In this document: positions 44,918 through 52,601 of the stretch, piece after piece
Layout: each line of letters opens with the position of its first letter
Position numbering within the stretch: position 1 is the first letter of the stretch
From: Rhodanobacter sp. PCA2
GTDB lineage: Bacteria; Pseudomonadota; Gammaproteobacteria; Xanthomonadales; Rhodanobacteraceae
Assembly (NCBI RefSeq): GCF_013620825.1
Contig: NZ_NJIC01000055.1
Coordinates: 1 to 63,157, forward strand
Direction: 5' to 3'
Length of the DNA stretch: 63,157 nucleotides
Position numbers and translations under genes: made by a program
The notes under the pieces: generated by a model
Database searches by the model: none
What the model saw: only the letters and a program-made list of their open reading frames with translations
What the model was told of the DNA's origin: nothing

Positions 44918-45556
44918 ATGCCGCGTCTGCCCGCCCTGTCCTTCCTGCTCGCCTTGGCGGGCGCAGGCCTGTGCGCGCCGGCGCACGCGCAGACGGTGTA
45001 CAAGTGCGCGGGAGCGCACGGCGAGGCCAGCTACCAGTCCACGCCCTGCCCCGGCGCGCAGGGCCAGCGGCCAATCGCCCTGGACGTGGCGCCGCCGTCG
45101 TCCCCGCCCTACCTCCCGCCCGCGCCCGGCAGCAGCGCGCCACCTGTCGTCGCGGCCGCAACGCCGCCACCTCCACCGCCGGCCGCCCCGGTGCCCGTGC
45201 TGTACCAGTGCGTGCGCGCCACCGACGGCAAGACCTATACCAGCGCCACCGGCGACCCGCCCGGCTATTACGCGCCGCTGGGCATCGTCGGCGTGCCGAC
45301 TTCGCTGGCGCAGCAGTACAACGCGGCGAACCGCATGGGCCGCGAGCCGCCCAACGCCGCGATGGTCTCCAGCTATTACACCTGGGTGCGGGACCGCTGC
45401 CGCGCCATGAGCCCGCAGGAAGTGTGCGAGGCGCTGCGCAAGGACTGGACCGAGAACGAGCACAAGCTGGGTCGCGCGTTCAAGAGCGACCAGCCCCCGC
45501 TGCTGCGGCGCGAAGCCGAGCTGCGTGCGCAGCTGCAGGGTTGCGGCGGCCCGTGA
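44918..45556 (+). CDS. DUF4124-domain exported protein
   Basis: 212 aa. Signal peptide of about 22 residues (LCAPAHAQ). Then a DUF4124 unit, TVYKCAGAHGEASYQSTPCPG, with the two-Cys pattern typical of the family. A Pro/Ala-rich spacer (about 65-95) leads to a second such element, LYQCVRATDGKTYTSATGDPPGYYAPLG. The C-terminal part is helical and has three further Cys (DRCRAM, EVCEAL, QGCGGP). It is probably a periplasmic or envelope protein; function unknown. It lies 32 bp after degV and may be co-transcribed with it. Confidence 0.83.
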   Translation: MPRLPALSFLLALAGAGLCAPAHAQTVYKCAGAHGEASYQSTPCPGAQGQRPIALDVAPPSSPPYLPPAPGSSAPPVVAAATPPPPPPAAPVPVLYQCVRATDGKTYTSATGDPPGYYAPLGIVGVPTSLAQQYNAANRMGREPPNAAMVSSYYTWVRDRCRAMSPQEVCEALRKDWTENEHKLGRAFKSDQPPLLRREAELRAQLQGCGGP

Positions 45557-45563
45557 ACGGGGA

Positions 45564-46343
45564 TCAGAACCCGTAGTTGAGGAAGCCGCCGTCCACGCCC
45601 AGCACCTGGCCGGTGATGTAGCTGGCGGCGGGCAGGCACAGGAAGGCGATCGCCGCGGCCACTTCCTCCGGCTCGCCGATGCGGCGCAGCGGCGTGCGCT
45701 CCAGCACTTCCTCCAGGTAATCCTCGTCGGCCAGCGCCGTATCGGTGCGCTGGGTGCGGATGTACCACGGCGCCACCGCGTTGACGCGGATGCCGTCCAC
45801 TGCCCACTCCGCGGCGAGGTTGCGGGTGAGCTGGTGCAACGCGGCCTTGCTCATGCCGTAGGGCGCGCCGGTGCGCACATGGGTGATGCCGGACACCGAG
45901 CCCACGTTGACGATGGCCGCGTTCGCGTGCTGCACCAGCTGCGGATGCGCCAGCCGGCACATCTCGAACGCCGCGAACAGGTTCAGCTCGAAGATTTCCC
46001 GGTAGTCGTCGCCGTACTCCAGCACCGGCCTGGGTACGTTGCCGCCGGCATTGTTGACCAGCAGCGACAGCGGCAGGCCCAGGTCGGCCACCCAGTCGAA
46101 CACCGCGAGCCGGTCCTCCGCGTCGGCGAGGTCGGCGCCGAAGGCGAACACTTCGATGCCTTCGTGGTCGTCGGCCAGCTCCACCCGCACCTGTTCGAGG
46201 TAATCCTCGTCGCGCGCCACCAGCAGCACGTTCGCGCCCCGCCCGGCCAGCTCGCGCGCGGCGGCGTAGCCGATGCCCTTGCTGGCGCCGGTGATCAGGG
46301 CGGTATGGCCGTGCAGCTGCCAGGCGTCGATGCGGCTGTTCAT
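45564..46343 (-). CDS. Short-chain dehydrogenase/reductase, tropinone-reductase-like
   Basis: 259 aa classical SDR. Cofactor motif TGASKGIG (19-26), NNAG (NNAGGNVP), catalytic Ser in VGSVSG, and YGMSK with Tyr/Lys in the active site. The C-terminus ends with ITGQVLGVDGGFLNYGF. Wording such as HGHTALITGASKGIGYAAARELAGRGANVLLVARD resembles tropinone-reductase-like SDRs of plants and bacteria. It reduces a carbonyl with NAD(P)H; the substrate is unknown. It is convergent with the DUF4124 gene (7 bp between stops). Confidence 0.92.
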   Translation of the reverse strand: MNSRIDAWQLHGHTALITGASKGIGYAAARELAGRGANVLLVARDEDYLEQVRVELADDHEGIEVFAFGADLADAEDRLAVFDWVADLGLPLSLLVNNAGGNVPRPVLEYGDDYREIFELNLFAAFEMCRLAHPQLVQHANAAIVNVGSVSGITHVRTGAPYGMSKAALHQLTRNLAAEWAVDGIRVNAVAPWYIRTQRTDTALADEDYLEEVLERTPLRRIGEPEEVAAAIAFLCLPAASYITGQVLGVDGGFLNYGF

Positions 46344-46424
46344 GGGCTGAGCTTACACGATGGCCTTGCCGCCGGGCCCGTGCGGCGGGACACTCGGCGC
46401 CGGCATTCCCGCGAGGTCCGCACG

Positions 46425-46649
46425 ATGAAAGCACCCCTGCCGCTGCTGTGCCTGCTGGCCCTCGCCGGCTGCTCCGGGAAGTCGCCCACGCCGACCGCGG
46501 TCGCGCAGCCGGCGGCCGCGGCCAGCAGCCGCGTCGCCACGCCGTGGGATGCGATGAAGGCGGACGAGCAGCGGGCGAAGGACGTGCAGAAGATCGCGGA
46601 CAAGCAGGCCGAGGAACAGCGCAGGCAGATCGAGGCGCAGACCCAGTAA
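46425..46649 (+). CDS. Small lipoprotein
   Basis: 74 aa. Lipobox LAGC at residues 13-16 after a short hydrophobic stretch. The mature part is Ala/Pro/Ser rich and then forms a charged helix (WDAMKADEQRAKDVQKIADKQAEEQRRQIEAQTQ) that could be a coiled coil. GAGG lies 10 nt upstream of the ATG. The function is unknown; short helical lipoproteins like this often act as envelope spacers. The ABC ATPase gene follows by 72 bp. Confidence 0.75.
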   Translation: MKAPLPLLCLLALAGCSGKSPTPTAVAQPAAAASSRVATPWDAMKADEQRAKDVQKIADKQAEEQRRQIEAQTQ

Positions 46650-46721
46650 CCCTGCCCGCGTTTGGACGTCTCGACGTCCACATGGCTTGCCAGCCGCCGG
46701 GTTTGCCGGCATCTTTCCGGC

Positions 46722-47543
46722 ATGCCCGCCGACGCCAACCCACTCCCCGTACCGCCGCTGCTGGAGATAACCGCCGCCACCGTGCTGCGCGGCGGCCAGC
46801 CGGTGCTGGACCGTTTCAGCCTGCGCCTGGACGCCGGCTGCCACACCGCCATCCTCGGCGCGAATGGCGCGGGCAAGTCCACGCTGGTGCAACTGATCGC
46901 GCGCCAGGTCTACCCGCTGGCGCCGGACGACGGCCGCAGCCCGGTGCGCGTGTTCGGCCGCGCGCACTGGAACGTGGCGGAGCTGCGCGGCTTGCTGGGC
47001 ATCGTCTCGCCGGCCGTGCAGAGCGACTACACCAGCGAGGAGCCGCTGGAGGTGTTCGATGCGGTGGTCTCCGGCTTCTTCGCCGCGCGCGGGCTGTGGC
47101 GGGACCACGCGGTCAGCGACGAGATGCGCGCACGCGCGCACGCGGCGCTGGAGCAGCTGGGCGCCAGCCATCTGGTCGGCCGCGCGATGGCCAGCCTGTC
47201 CACCGGCGAGGCGCGCCGCGTGCTGATCGCGCGCGCCCTGGTGCACCGCCCGCGCGCACTGCTGCTGGACGAACCCTGCGCGGGACTGGATCTCGCCAGC
47301 CGTCGCCGCTTCCTGGAAAGCCTGCGCACGCTGGCGCGCGGCGGCACCACGCTGCTGCTGGTGACCCATCACGTGGAGGAAATCATCCCCGAGATCGGCC
47401 AGGTGCTGCTGCTCAAGGACGGCCGCGTGCTGCGCCAGGGCGACAAGGCCGCCACGCTCACCGACGAGGCGCTGGGCGTAGCGTTCGGCATGCCGATACG
47501 CGTGTCGCGGCAGGGCGAGTGGTACCACGCCGCGATCGACTGA
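46722..47543 (+). CDS. Soluble ABC transporter-type ATPase without visible partner
   Basis: 273 aa. Walker A GANGAGKST, signature LSTGEARRVLIARAL (in place of LSGGQ), Walker B ALLLDEPCAGLD, and H-loop LVTHHVEEI. LGIVSPAVQSDYTSEEPLEVFDAVVSGFFAA resembles the YlmA/ModF-like single ATPases that lack a permease. No membrane or substrate-binding component is near, so it either pairs with an unlinked permease or works alone. The ATG at 46722 is chosen for the fit with the ATPase N-terminus; the ribosome site is weak. It is convergent with sppA (15 bp between stops). Confidence 0.88.
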   Translation: MPADANPLPVPPLLEITAATVLRGGQPVLDRFSLRLDAGCHTAILGANGAGKSTLVQLIARQVYPLAPDDGRSPVRVFGRAHWNVAELRGLLGIVSPAVQSDYTSEEPLEVFDAVVSGFFAARGLWRDHAVSDEMRARAHAALEQLGASHLVGRAMASLSTGEARRVLIARALVHRPRALLLDEPCAGLDLASRRRFLESLRTLARGGTTLLLVTHHVEEIIPEIGQVLLLKDGRVLRQGDKAATLTDEALGVAFGMPIRVSRQGEWYHAAID

Positions 47544-47558
47544 ACTCCGGCGCGCCGC

Positions 47559-49463
47559 TCAGTGCGGCGAGCAGAAACAATACGCGTAGACGTTCGGCGT
47601 GCCGGCCCTGGCGTCCCGCAGCAGCGACAGCTCCGGCGCCAGCGCATGGATCTGCGCGAACCACGGCGGCAGCCGCACGCCCCAGGCCTGCAGCAGTTCC
47701 ACGCCGGCGCTCTGGCTGAAGCCGACCATGAAGCGCTCGAACGCGCCCAGCGCCGCCTGCTGGTAGCGCACCGGGTACTTCCCGCCCAGCTTGGCGAGGC
47801 CGGCGGCCTCGGTCACCGCATCGCCCAGGCCGCCGAGCTGGTCGACCAGGCCGCGTTCGCGCGCCTGGCTGCCGGTCCACACGCGGCCCTGGGCGATCGC
47901 GTCGATGTCGGCGTAGCTCTTGCCGCGCGCCTTGGCCACGCCGCCCACGAAGTCGCGGTAGCCCTTGTCGATGATCGCCTGGATCACCGCGCCGACCTTG
48001 GGGTCCAGCGGACGGCTGATGTCGAACGCGCCGGCCATCGGCCCGGTGGCCACGCCGTCGCTGGTGATGCCCAGCTTGGCCAGCGTGTTCGGCACCGTGT
48101 AGTACATGCCGAAGATGCCGATCGAGCCGGTGATGGTGTTCGGCTCCGCAAAGATGCGGTTCGCGTTCATCGAGATCCAGTAGCCGCCGCTGGCGGCCAC
48201 GTCGCCCATCGAGACCACCACCGGAATGCCGGCCTCGCGGGTGAGTTCCACCTCGCGGCGGATCTGCTCGGCGGCATACACCTCGCCGCCGGGCGAATCC
48301 ACGCGCAGCACCAGCGCCTTGGTGCGCTTGTCCTCGCGCGCGGCGCGGACCAGCGCGGCGGTGGACTCGCCGCCGATCGAACCCGGCGGCCGCTTGCCCC
48401 CGGCGATCTCGCCCTCGGCCACCACCACGGTCACGCCCGGCGTGAGCAGATCGCCGCCCGTCGGCAGGTCGGCGACGTAATGCTGCAGGTCCACCGAGCG
48501 GAAGCCGTGGCCGTTCTTCGCGGCGGGCACGCCCTGCTTGCGCAGCATCGCGATCAGCTCGGCGCGGGTGGCGGTGCCGTCGATCAGGTGTTCGTCCAGC
48601 GCCAGCCTGGCGAGGTCGCCCTGGGTGCCGGCGATGGCCTGCGGCAGGTTGTCGATGTCGGCGCGCAGCTTCGCCGGATCGAGCTTGCGCAGCTTCGCCG
48701 CCTCGGCCAGGTATTCGTCCCACAGGCCGCCCATCCAGTAGCCGTCCGCTTCCTTCGAGGCGGGCGAGGCGTGGTCGAGGATGTACGGTTCGGCCGCGCT
48801 CTTGAACTGGCCGACGCGGAACAGGTGCACGTCCACGCCCAGCTTGTCCAGCAGGCCCTTGTAGAACAGCCGGTAGTTCGCGAGGCCGGTCAGCATCAGG
48901 CTGCCCTGCGGATCGAGCAGCACGCTGTCGGCGTGGGCGGCGAGGTAGTACTGGCCCTGGTCCAGGTTCGCCGCCCAGGCGATCACCGGCTTGCCGGTGG
49001 CGCGGAAGCGGTCCAGCGCCGCGCCCACCTCGCGCAACGCGGCGAAACCGCCGGCGTGCAGTTCGTCGGGCAGCAGCAGGATGCGGGTGATGCGCTTGTC
49101 GCGCGCGGCGCCGTCGATCGCGCCCACCAGGTCGCGCAGCTGCACCTGTTCGCTCTTGCCGCCGGACAGGCGCGCCAGCGCGCGCTGCAGCGGATCGATG
49201 CTGTACTGCTCGACCAGTTGCCCCTGCGGCTGCAGCACCAGCACGCTGTCGTCCGCCACGGTGCGCGACGCGCGGCTGGCGGCGATGCCGCCCGCGATCA
49301 GCACCAGCACGATCAGCAACACGAAGAAGAACGCCGCGTTGATGATGACCAGCCGCACCACGTTGATGCCGCGGCCGATGCCGCACAGCACCGCCCAGAA
49401 ACCGTTCCGGCGCGGCGGCGTGGGCGAAGGCGAAGGACGGGACGGCATGGGCGGAGGCGACAT
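47559..49463 (-). CDS. sppA: Signal peptide peptidase SppA, 67-kDa type
   Basis: 634 aa, two-repeat SppA like the 618-aa E. coli enzyme. A Pro-rich cytoplasmic N-terminus is followed by one membrane helix (about 37-60). The N-terminal repeat supplies the general-base Lys221 (VGQFKSAAEPY), and the C-terminal repeat supplies the nucleophile Ser425 (DVAASGGYW). This is the Ser/Lys dyad that degrades cleaved signal peptides in the inner membrane. It ends with a Cys pair in YAYCFCSPH. The MATE gene lies 50 bp upstream on the same strand, so the two may share a transcript. Confidence 0.95.
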   Translation of the reverse strand: MSPPPMPSRPSPSPTPPRRNGFWAVLCGIGRGINVVRLVIINAAFFFVLLIVLVLIAGGIAASRASRTVADDSVLVLQPQGQLVEQYSIDPLQRALARLSGGKSEQVQLRDLVGAIDGAARDKRITRILLLPDELHAGGFAALREVGAALDRFRATGKPVIAWAANLDQGQYYLAAHADSVLLDPQGSLMLTGLANYRLFYKGLLDKLGVDVHLFRVGQFKSAAEPYILDHASPASKEADGYWMGGLWDEYLAEAAKLRKLDPAKLRADIDNLPQAIAGTQGDLARLALDEHLIDGTATRAELIAMLRKQGVPAAKNGHGFRSVDLQHYVADLPTGGDLLTPGVTVVVAEGEIAGGKRPPGSIGGESTAALVRAAREDKRTKALVLRVDSPGGEVYAAEQIRREVELTREAGIPVVVSMGDVAASGGYWISMNANRIFAEPNTITGSIGIFGMYYTVPNTLAKLGITSDGVATGPMAGAFDISRPLDPKVGAVIQAIIDKGYRDFVGGVAKARGKSYADIDAIAQGRVWTGSQARERGLVDQLGGLGDAVTEAAGLAKLGGKYPVRYQQAALGAFERFMVGFSQSAGVELLQAWGVRLPPWFAQIHALAPELSLLRDARAGTPNVYAYCFCSPH

Positions 49464-49513
49464 CGACGGGTTTTCCGGGAGGGATTCGCGCTAGCGTAGC
49501 CGTTCGGGCGGCA

Positions 49514-50926
49514 TCACGTCATGCCGGGAGCGACCGGCACCGGCGCCTCCGGCGCGACGTCGGCATGCCGCCGCCAGCGCTCGCGCCAGGCGCTGCGCCA
49601 GAAGCGCACGAACAGCATCAGCGCCGCCACGCTGAGGCCCGCGATCAGGCCCATCCACATGCCGCGCGCGCCGAGACCATGGTGGAATGCCAGCCACCAG
49701 CCCACCGGCATGCCCACGCCCCAGTAGGCGAACAGGGTGATCGCCATCGGTGCACGGGTGTCCTTGAGTCCGCGCAACGCGCCGTTCGCAGCCACCTGGA
49801 TGCCGTCGGAAAACTGGAACAGCCCGGCCAGCACGATCAACTGCGACGCCAGCGCGATCACCGTGGCGTCGTGCGTGTAAAGCATCGCGATGTAGTGCGG
49901 CAGCGCCAGCATCACCGAGGCCGACACCAGCTGGGTCGCCAGGGTGAGGCCGATGCCGCAGAAGCCGGCGTAGCGCACGCCGCGCGCGTCGCCGCGCCCC
50001 ACCGCGTTGCCCACCCGCACGGTGATCGCCATCGCCAGTCCCAGCGGCACCATGAAGAACAGCGTGGCCACGTTCAGCGCCACCTGGTGGCTGGCGATCA
50101 CGTCCTCGCCCAGCGTGCTGATGATCAGCGCGGTGGCCACGAACAGCCCGCCCTCGGCCAGCAGGGTCACCGCCATCGGCCCGCCCACGTACAGCAAGGC
50201 GCCGATGCGCCGCCAGTCCGGCCACTCGAAACGCTCGAACAGGTTCAGGCCGCGGTAGTTGCGGTGCTTCGTCACGTACACCGCGAAGCCCAGCATCTCC
50301 AGCCACAGCACCGTGGCGGTGGCGACGCCGCAACCGTGCGCGCCCTGCGGCGGGATGCCCAGCTTGCCGAACATCAGCACGTAGCCCAGCGGAATCAGCA
50401 GCAACAGGCCGCCGAAGCCGAAGTACATCGACGGCCGCGTCAGCGACAGCCCCTCGGAAAGCCCGCGCAGCGCGAAATAGCAGGTCAGCGCGGGCGCGCC
50501 CCAGCTGATCGCGTACAGGAAGCGCTCCACGTCGTGGCGCAGGCTGGGCGCCACCCCGATCAGGTCGATCAGCGGCCCCGCGTGGCGCACCGCGAACCAC
50601 AGCAGCACCCCCATGCCCAGCGCCAGCCACAGCGCCTGGCGGAACACGCCGCCCACCTCGCCGCGCCGCCGGGCGCCATCCAGCTGCGCCACCGACGGCG
50701 GCACCGCCATCATCACGCCGATGCCGCTGACGATCGCCAGCGACCACAGGCTGGCGCCCACCGCCACCGCGCCCAGCACATGCGCGCTCACGTGGCCGGC
50801 CAGCACCGCGTCGATCACGTTGCTGCCGACCGCGGCCAGCTGCGCCAGGATCAGCGGAAGGGCGAGGCGCACGGTGGCGCCGATCTCGTGCCGCACGCGG
50901 GCACGTTCGGGGCGGAACGGGTTCAT
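49514..50926 (-). CDS. MATE family multidrug efflux pump, NorM-like
   Basis: 470 aa, 12 membrane spans in two six-helix bundles. Typical phrases are RLALPLILAQLAAVGSNVIDAVLAGHVSA and GLLLLIPLGYVLMFGKLGIPPQGAHGCGVAT. ISTLGEDVIASHQVALNVATLFFMVPLGLAMAITVRVGNAVGRGD is the strongest NorM signature. It exports cationic drugs against Na+ or H+. The ATG at 50926 has GGAG 7-8 nt upstream; the frame's earlier ATG adds eight non-conserved residues. It is divergent from the DUF3667 gene (95 bp). Confidence 0.94.
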   Translation of the reverse strand: MNPFRPERARVRHEIGATVRLALPLILAQLAAVGSNVIDAVLAGHVSAHVLGAVAVGASLWSLAIVSGIGVMMAVPPSVAQLDGARRRGEVGGVFRQALWLALGMGVLLWFAVRHAGPLIDLIGVAPSLRHDVERFLYAISWGAPALTCYFALRGLSEGLSLTRPSMYFGFGGLLLLIPLGYVLMFGKLGIPPQGAHGCGVATATVLWLEMLGFAVYVTKHRNYRGLNLFERFEWPDWRRIGALLYVGGPMAVTLLAEGGLFVATALIISTLGEDVIASHQVALNVATLFFMVPLGLAMAITVRVGNAVGRGDARGVRYAGFCGIGLTLATQLVSASVMLALPHYIAMLYTHDATVIALASQLIVLAGLFQFSDGIQVAANGALRGLKDTRAPMAITLFAYWGVGMPVGWWLAFHHGLGARGMWMGLIAGLSVAALMLFVRFWRSAWRERWRRHADVAPEAPVPVAPGMT

Positions 50927-51021
50927 CGAAAGACTCCGGGGGGCGGCCATTCTAGCGGACCGGGCTGCCGGCCATCGCCTGCTGTGCCAAGATCGCCCGC
51001 TGCGACGCCGAGAGCCTGTCC

Positions 51022-52197
51022 ATGACCGCCAAGGGACCCGCGATGAAATCCCTGTCCAGCCACGAAGGGCTGCACTGCGCCAACTGCGGCACGCCGCTGG
51101 CCGGCGAGTACTGCCACGAGTGCGGGCAATCCATGCACAGCGTGCTCAAGCCGATGCACCACATGACCGAGGAGGCGGTGGAGACGCTGCTGCACATCGA
51201 CAGCCGCATCCTGCGCACGCTGCCGGCGCTGTTCCTCAAGCCCGGCTTCCTCACCCTGGAGTACTTCGCCGGCCGGCGCATGCGCTACATCGCGCCGTTC
51301 CGGCTGATGTTCGTGCTGTGCCTGCTGAACTTCTTCGTGCTGCACCTGATCACCTCGCGGGCGATCGACCAGAATGTCGACCGGCATCAGCAGACGGTGC
51401 TGCTGGACCGCGGCGCCGACTTCGCGCAGGCCGCGGACGCCGAGGACGTGCGCGACCTGTTCGACAGCAAGATCAACGCGCTGAACGCGGTGCAGACCTT
51501 CGGCAGCGACACGATGGCGGCGCAGGCGGCCAGCGGGAAGCAGCAGCTGCGCGAGGCCGCGAACCGGCGGCTGGCCGAGCTGCATGCCCAGCCGTTGCCC
51601 GCCGCCAGCGGCACGGTCGCCGCCGTGGCGCGCAGCGACGATCGCACGCCGATCAAGCCCGTGCAGATCGGCTGGCTGCCGGCCTTCGCCAACGCGGAAC
51701 TGACCGCGACCCTCCAGCACATGCAGGACAACTGGCACGACTACAAGCACGGCGACCCGGCCAGCCGCGAAGCCGCCAGGGAGCGCATGCTCACCGGCTT
51801 CTTCGGCAAGCTGCCGGGCGCCATGCTGGTGCTGGTGCCGGTGTTCGCGCTGCTGCTCAAGCTGTTCTACGTGTTCCGGCGGCGCATCTACATGGAGCAT
51901 CTGATCGTGGCGCTGCACAGCCACGCCTTCCTGTTCCTGTGGTTGCTGCTGCTCATGCTGCTGGGCACCCTGATCGGCTGGGTGGTGCCGCATGCCGCCT
52001 GGGTCGGCTATCCGCTGCGCTGGCTGCGCATCGCCCTGGTGTGGTGGGCGCCGATCTACCTGCTGGTGATGCAGAAGCAGATCTACCGGCAGGGCTGGGC
52101 CATGACGCTGCTGAAGTACTGGTGCGTGGGCTGGTGCTACGTCTGGCTGCTCGGTCTCGTGTTGCTGGGCGCGGCGGTGCTTGGGCTGGCGCACTAG
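51022..52197 (+). CDS. DUF3667 membrane protein with N-terminal zinc ribbon
   Basis: 391 aa. An N-terminal zinc ribbon, CANCGTPLAGEYCHECGQ (two CxxC pairs), is followed by the DUF3667-type membrane part. This has the segment LKPGFLTLEYFAGRRMRYIAPFRLMFVLCLLNFF, a large helical loop (about 115-270), and three to four C-terminal spans. Function unknown; the family is common in Xanthomonadales and Bacteroidota. The start is ATG 51022 or the ATG seven codons later (51043), which has a GGGA 6-7 nt upstream. Confidence 0.82.
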   Translation: MTAKGPAMKSLSSHEGLHCANCGTPLAGEYCHECGQSMHSVLKPMHHMTEEAVETLLHIDSRILRTLPALFLKPGFLTLEYFAGRRMRYIAPFRLMFVLCLLNFFVLHLITSRAIDQNVDRHQQTVLLDRGADFAQAADAEDVRDLFDSKINALNAVQTFGSDTMAAQAASGKQQLREAANRRLAELHAQPLPAASGTVAAVARSDDRTPIKPVQIGWLPAFANAELTATLQHMQDNWHDYKHGDPASREAARERMLTGFFGKLPGAMLVLVPVFALLLKLFYVFRRRIYMEHLIVALHSHAFLFLWLLLLMLLGTLIGWVVPHAAWVGYPLRWLRIALVWWAPIYLLVMQKQIYRQGWAMTLLKYWCVGWCYVWLLGLVLLGAAVLGLAH

Positions 52198-52344
52198 CAC
52201 AAAGCCCCTGGCGCAGGGGCTGGCGGCGCCACCTCCCGGGGAGCACCCGGTCGCGGTTTTGCACAGCGTCACCGGGCTGTCAAGCCAGCGCGTCCTTGTT
52301 GGCCGTTCGATGAACGGCTGCCCACCGTGAAACACAACACACTG

Positions 52345-52360
52345 AAAAACATATGTTTTT
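52345..52360. promoter_or_regulatory. 16-nt AT-rich perfect palindrome
   Basis: AAAAACATATGTTTTT, in an AT-rich island (52328-52380) unlike the surrounding DNA. It could be an operator or a duplex-unwinding site. The 404-bp gap 52198-52601 also holds a short hairpin (52203-52221, AGCCCCTG gcg CAGGGGCT) and the DnaA boxes; no gene is seen. Confidence 0.45.
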
Positions 52361-52432
52361 ATGCATGACCAAAACATGTCCAGAGTGTAGGGAAGGGCGC
52401 CACGATGCGCTCCGGGGGCCCTCGTCCCCGTA

Positions 52433-52467
52433 CCGTCCACAGACTTGTCCACAGGCTTTGTGGATAA
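52433..52467. promoter_or_regulatory. Cluster of DnaA-box-like sequences upstream of priA
   Basis: Perfect box TTATCCACA on the minus strand at 52459-52467. TTGTCCACA on the plus strand at 52445-52453 has one mismatch, and CCGTCCACA at 52433-52441 is weaker. The first two face each other with a 5-bp gap. They lie 135-170 bp before priA. Confidence 0.65.
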
Positions 52468-52601
52468 GCGGAAAAACCTGCGCGGCTGAGTGACTTGCGC
52501 CCGACTCCTCGACCCGCGGGCAGCATGTATGCGCAAGTCCCGCCAAGCCTGCCCCTTGCGCCGGGAATGCGGCCCCGGCGCCCCCGCTAGACTCGACCGT
52601 C

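Noticed and set aside
52203-52221. AGCCCCTG gcg CAGGGGCT as terminator of the DUF3667 gene
   Set aside because: Perfect 8-bp stem close to the stop, but followed by TGGCGG with no T-tract; kept only as a note in the gap description.
52433-52467. Chromosomal origin oriC
   Set aside because: Only three boxes, one weak, and no dnaA, dnaN, gidA or similar genes nearby; reported as a DnaA-box cluster instead.
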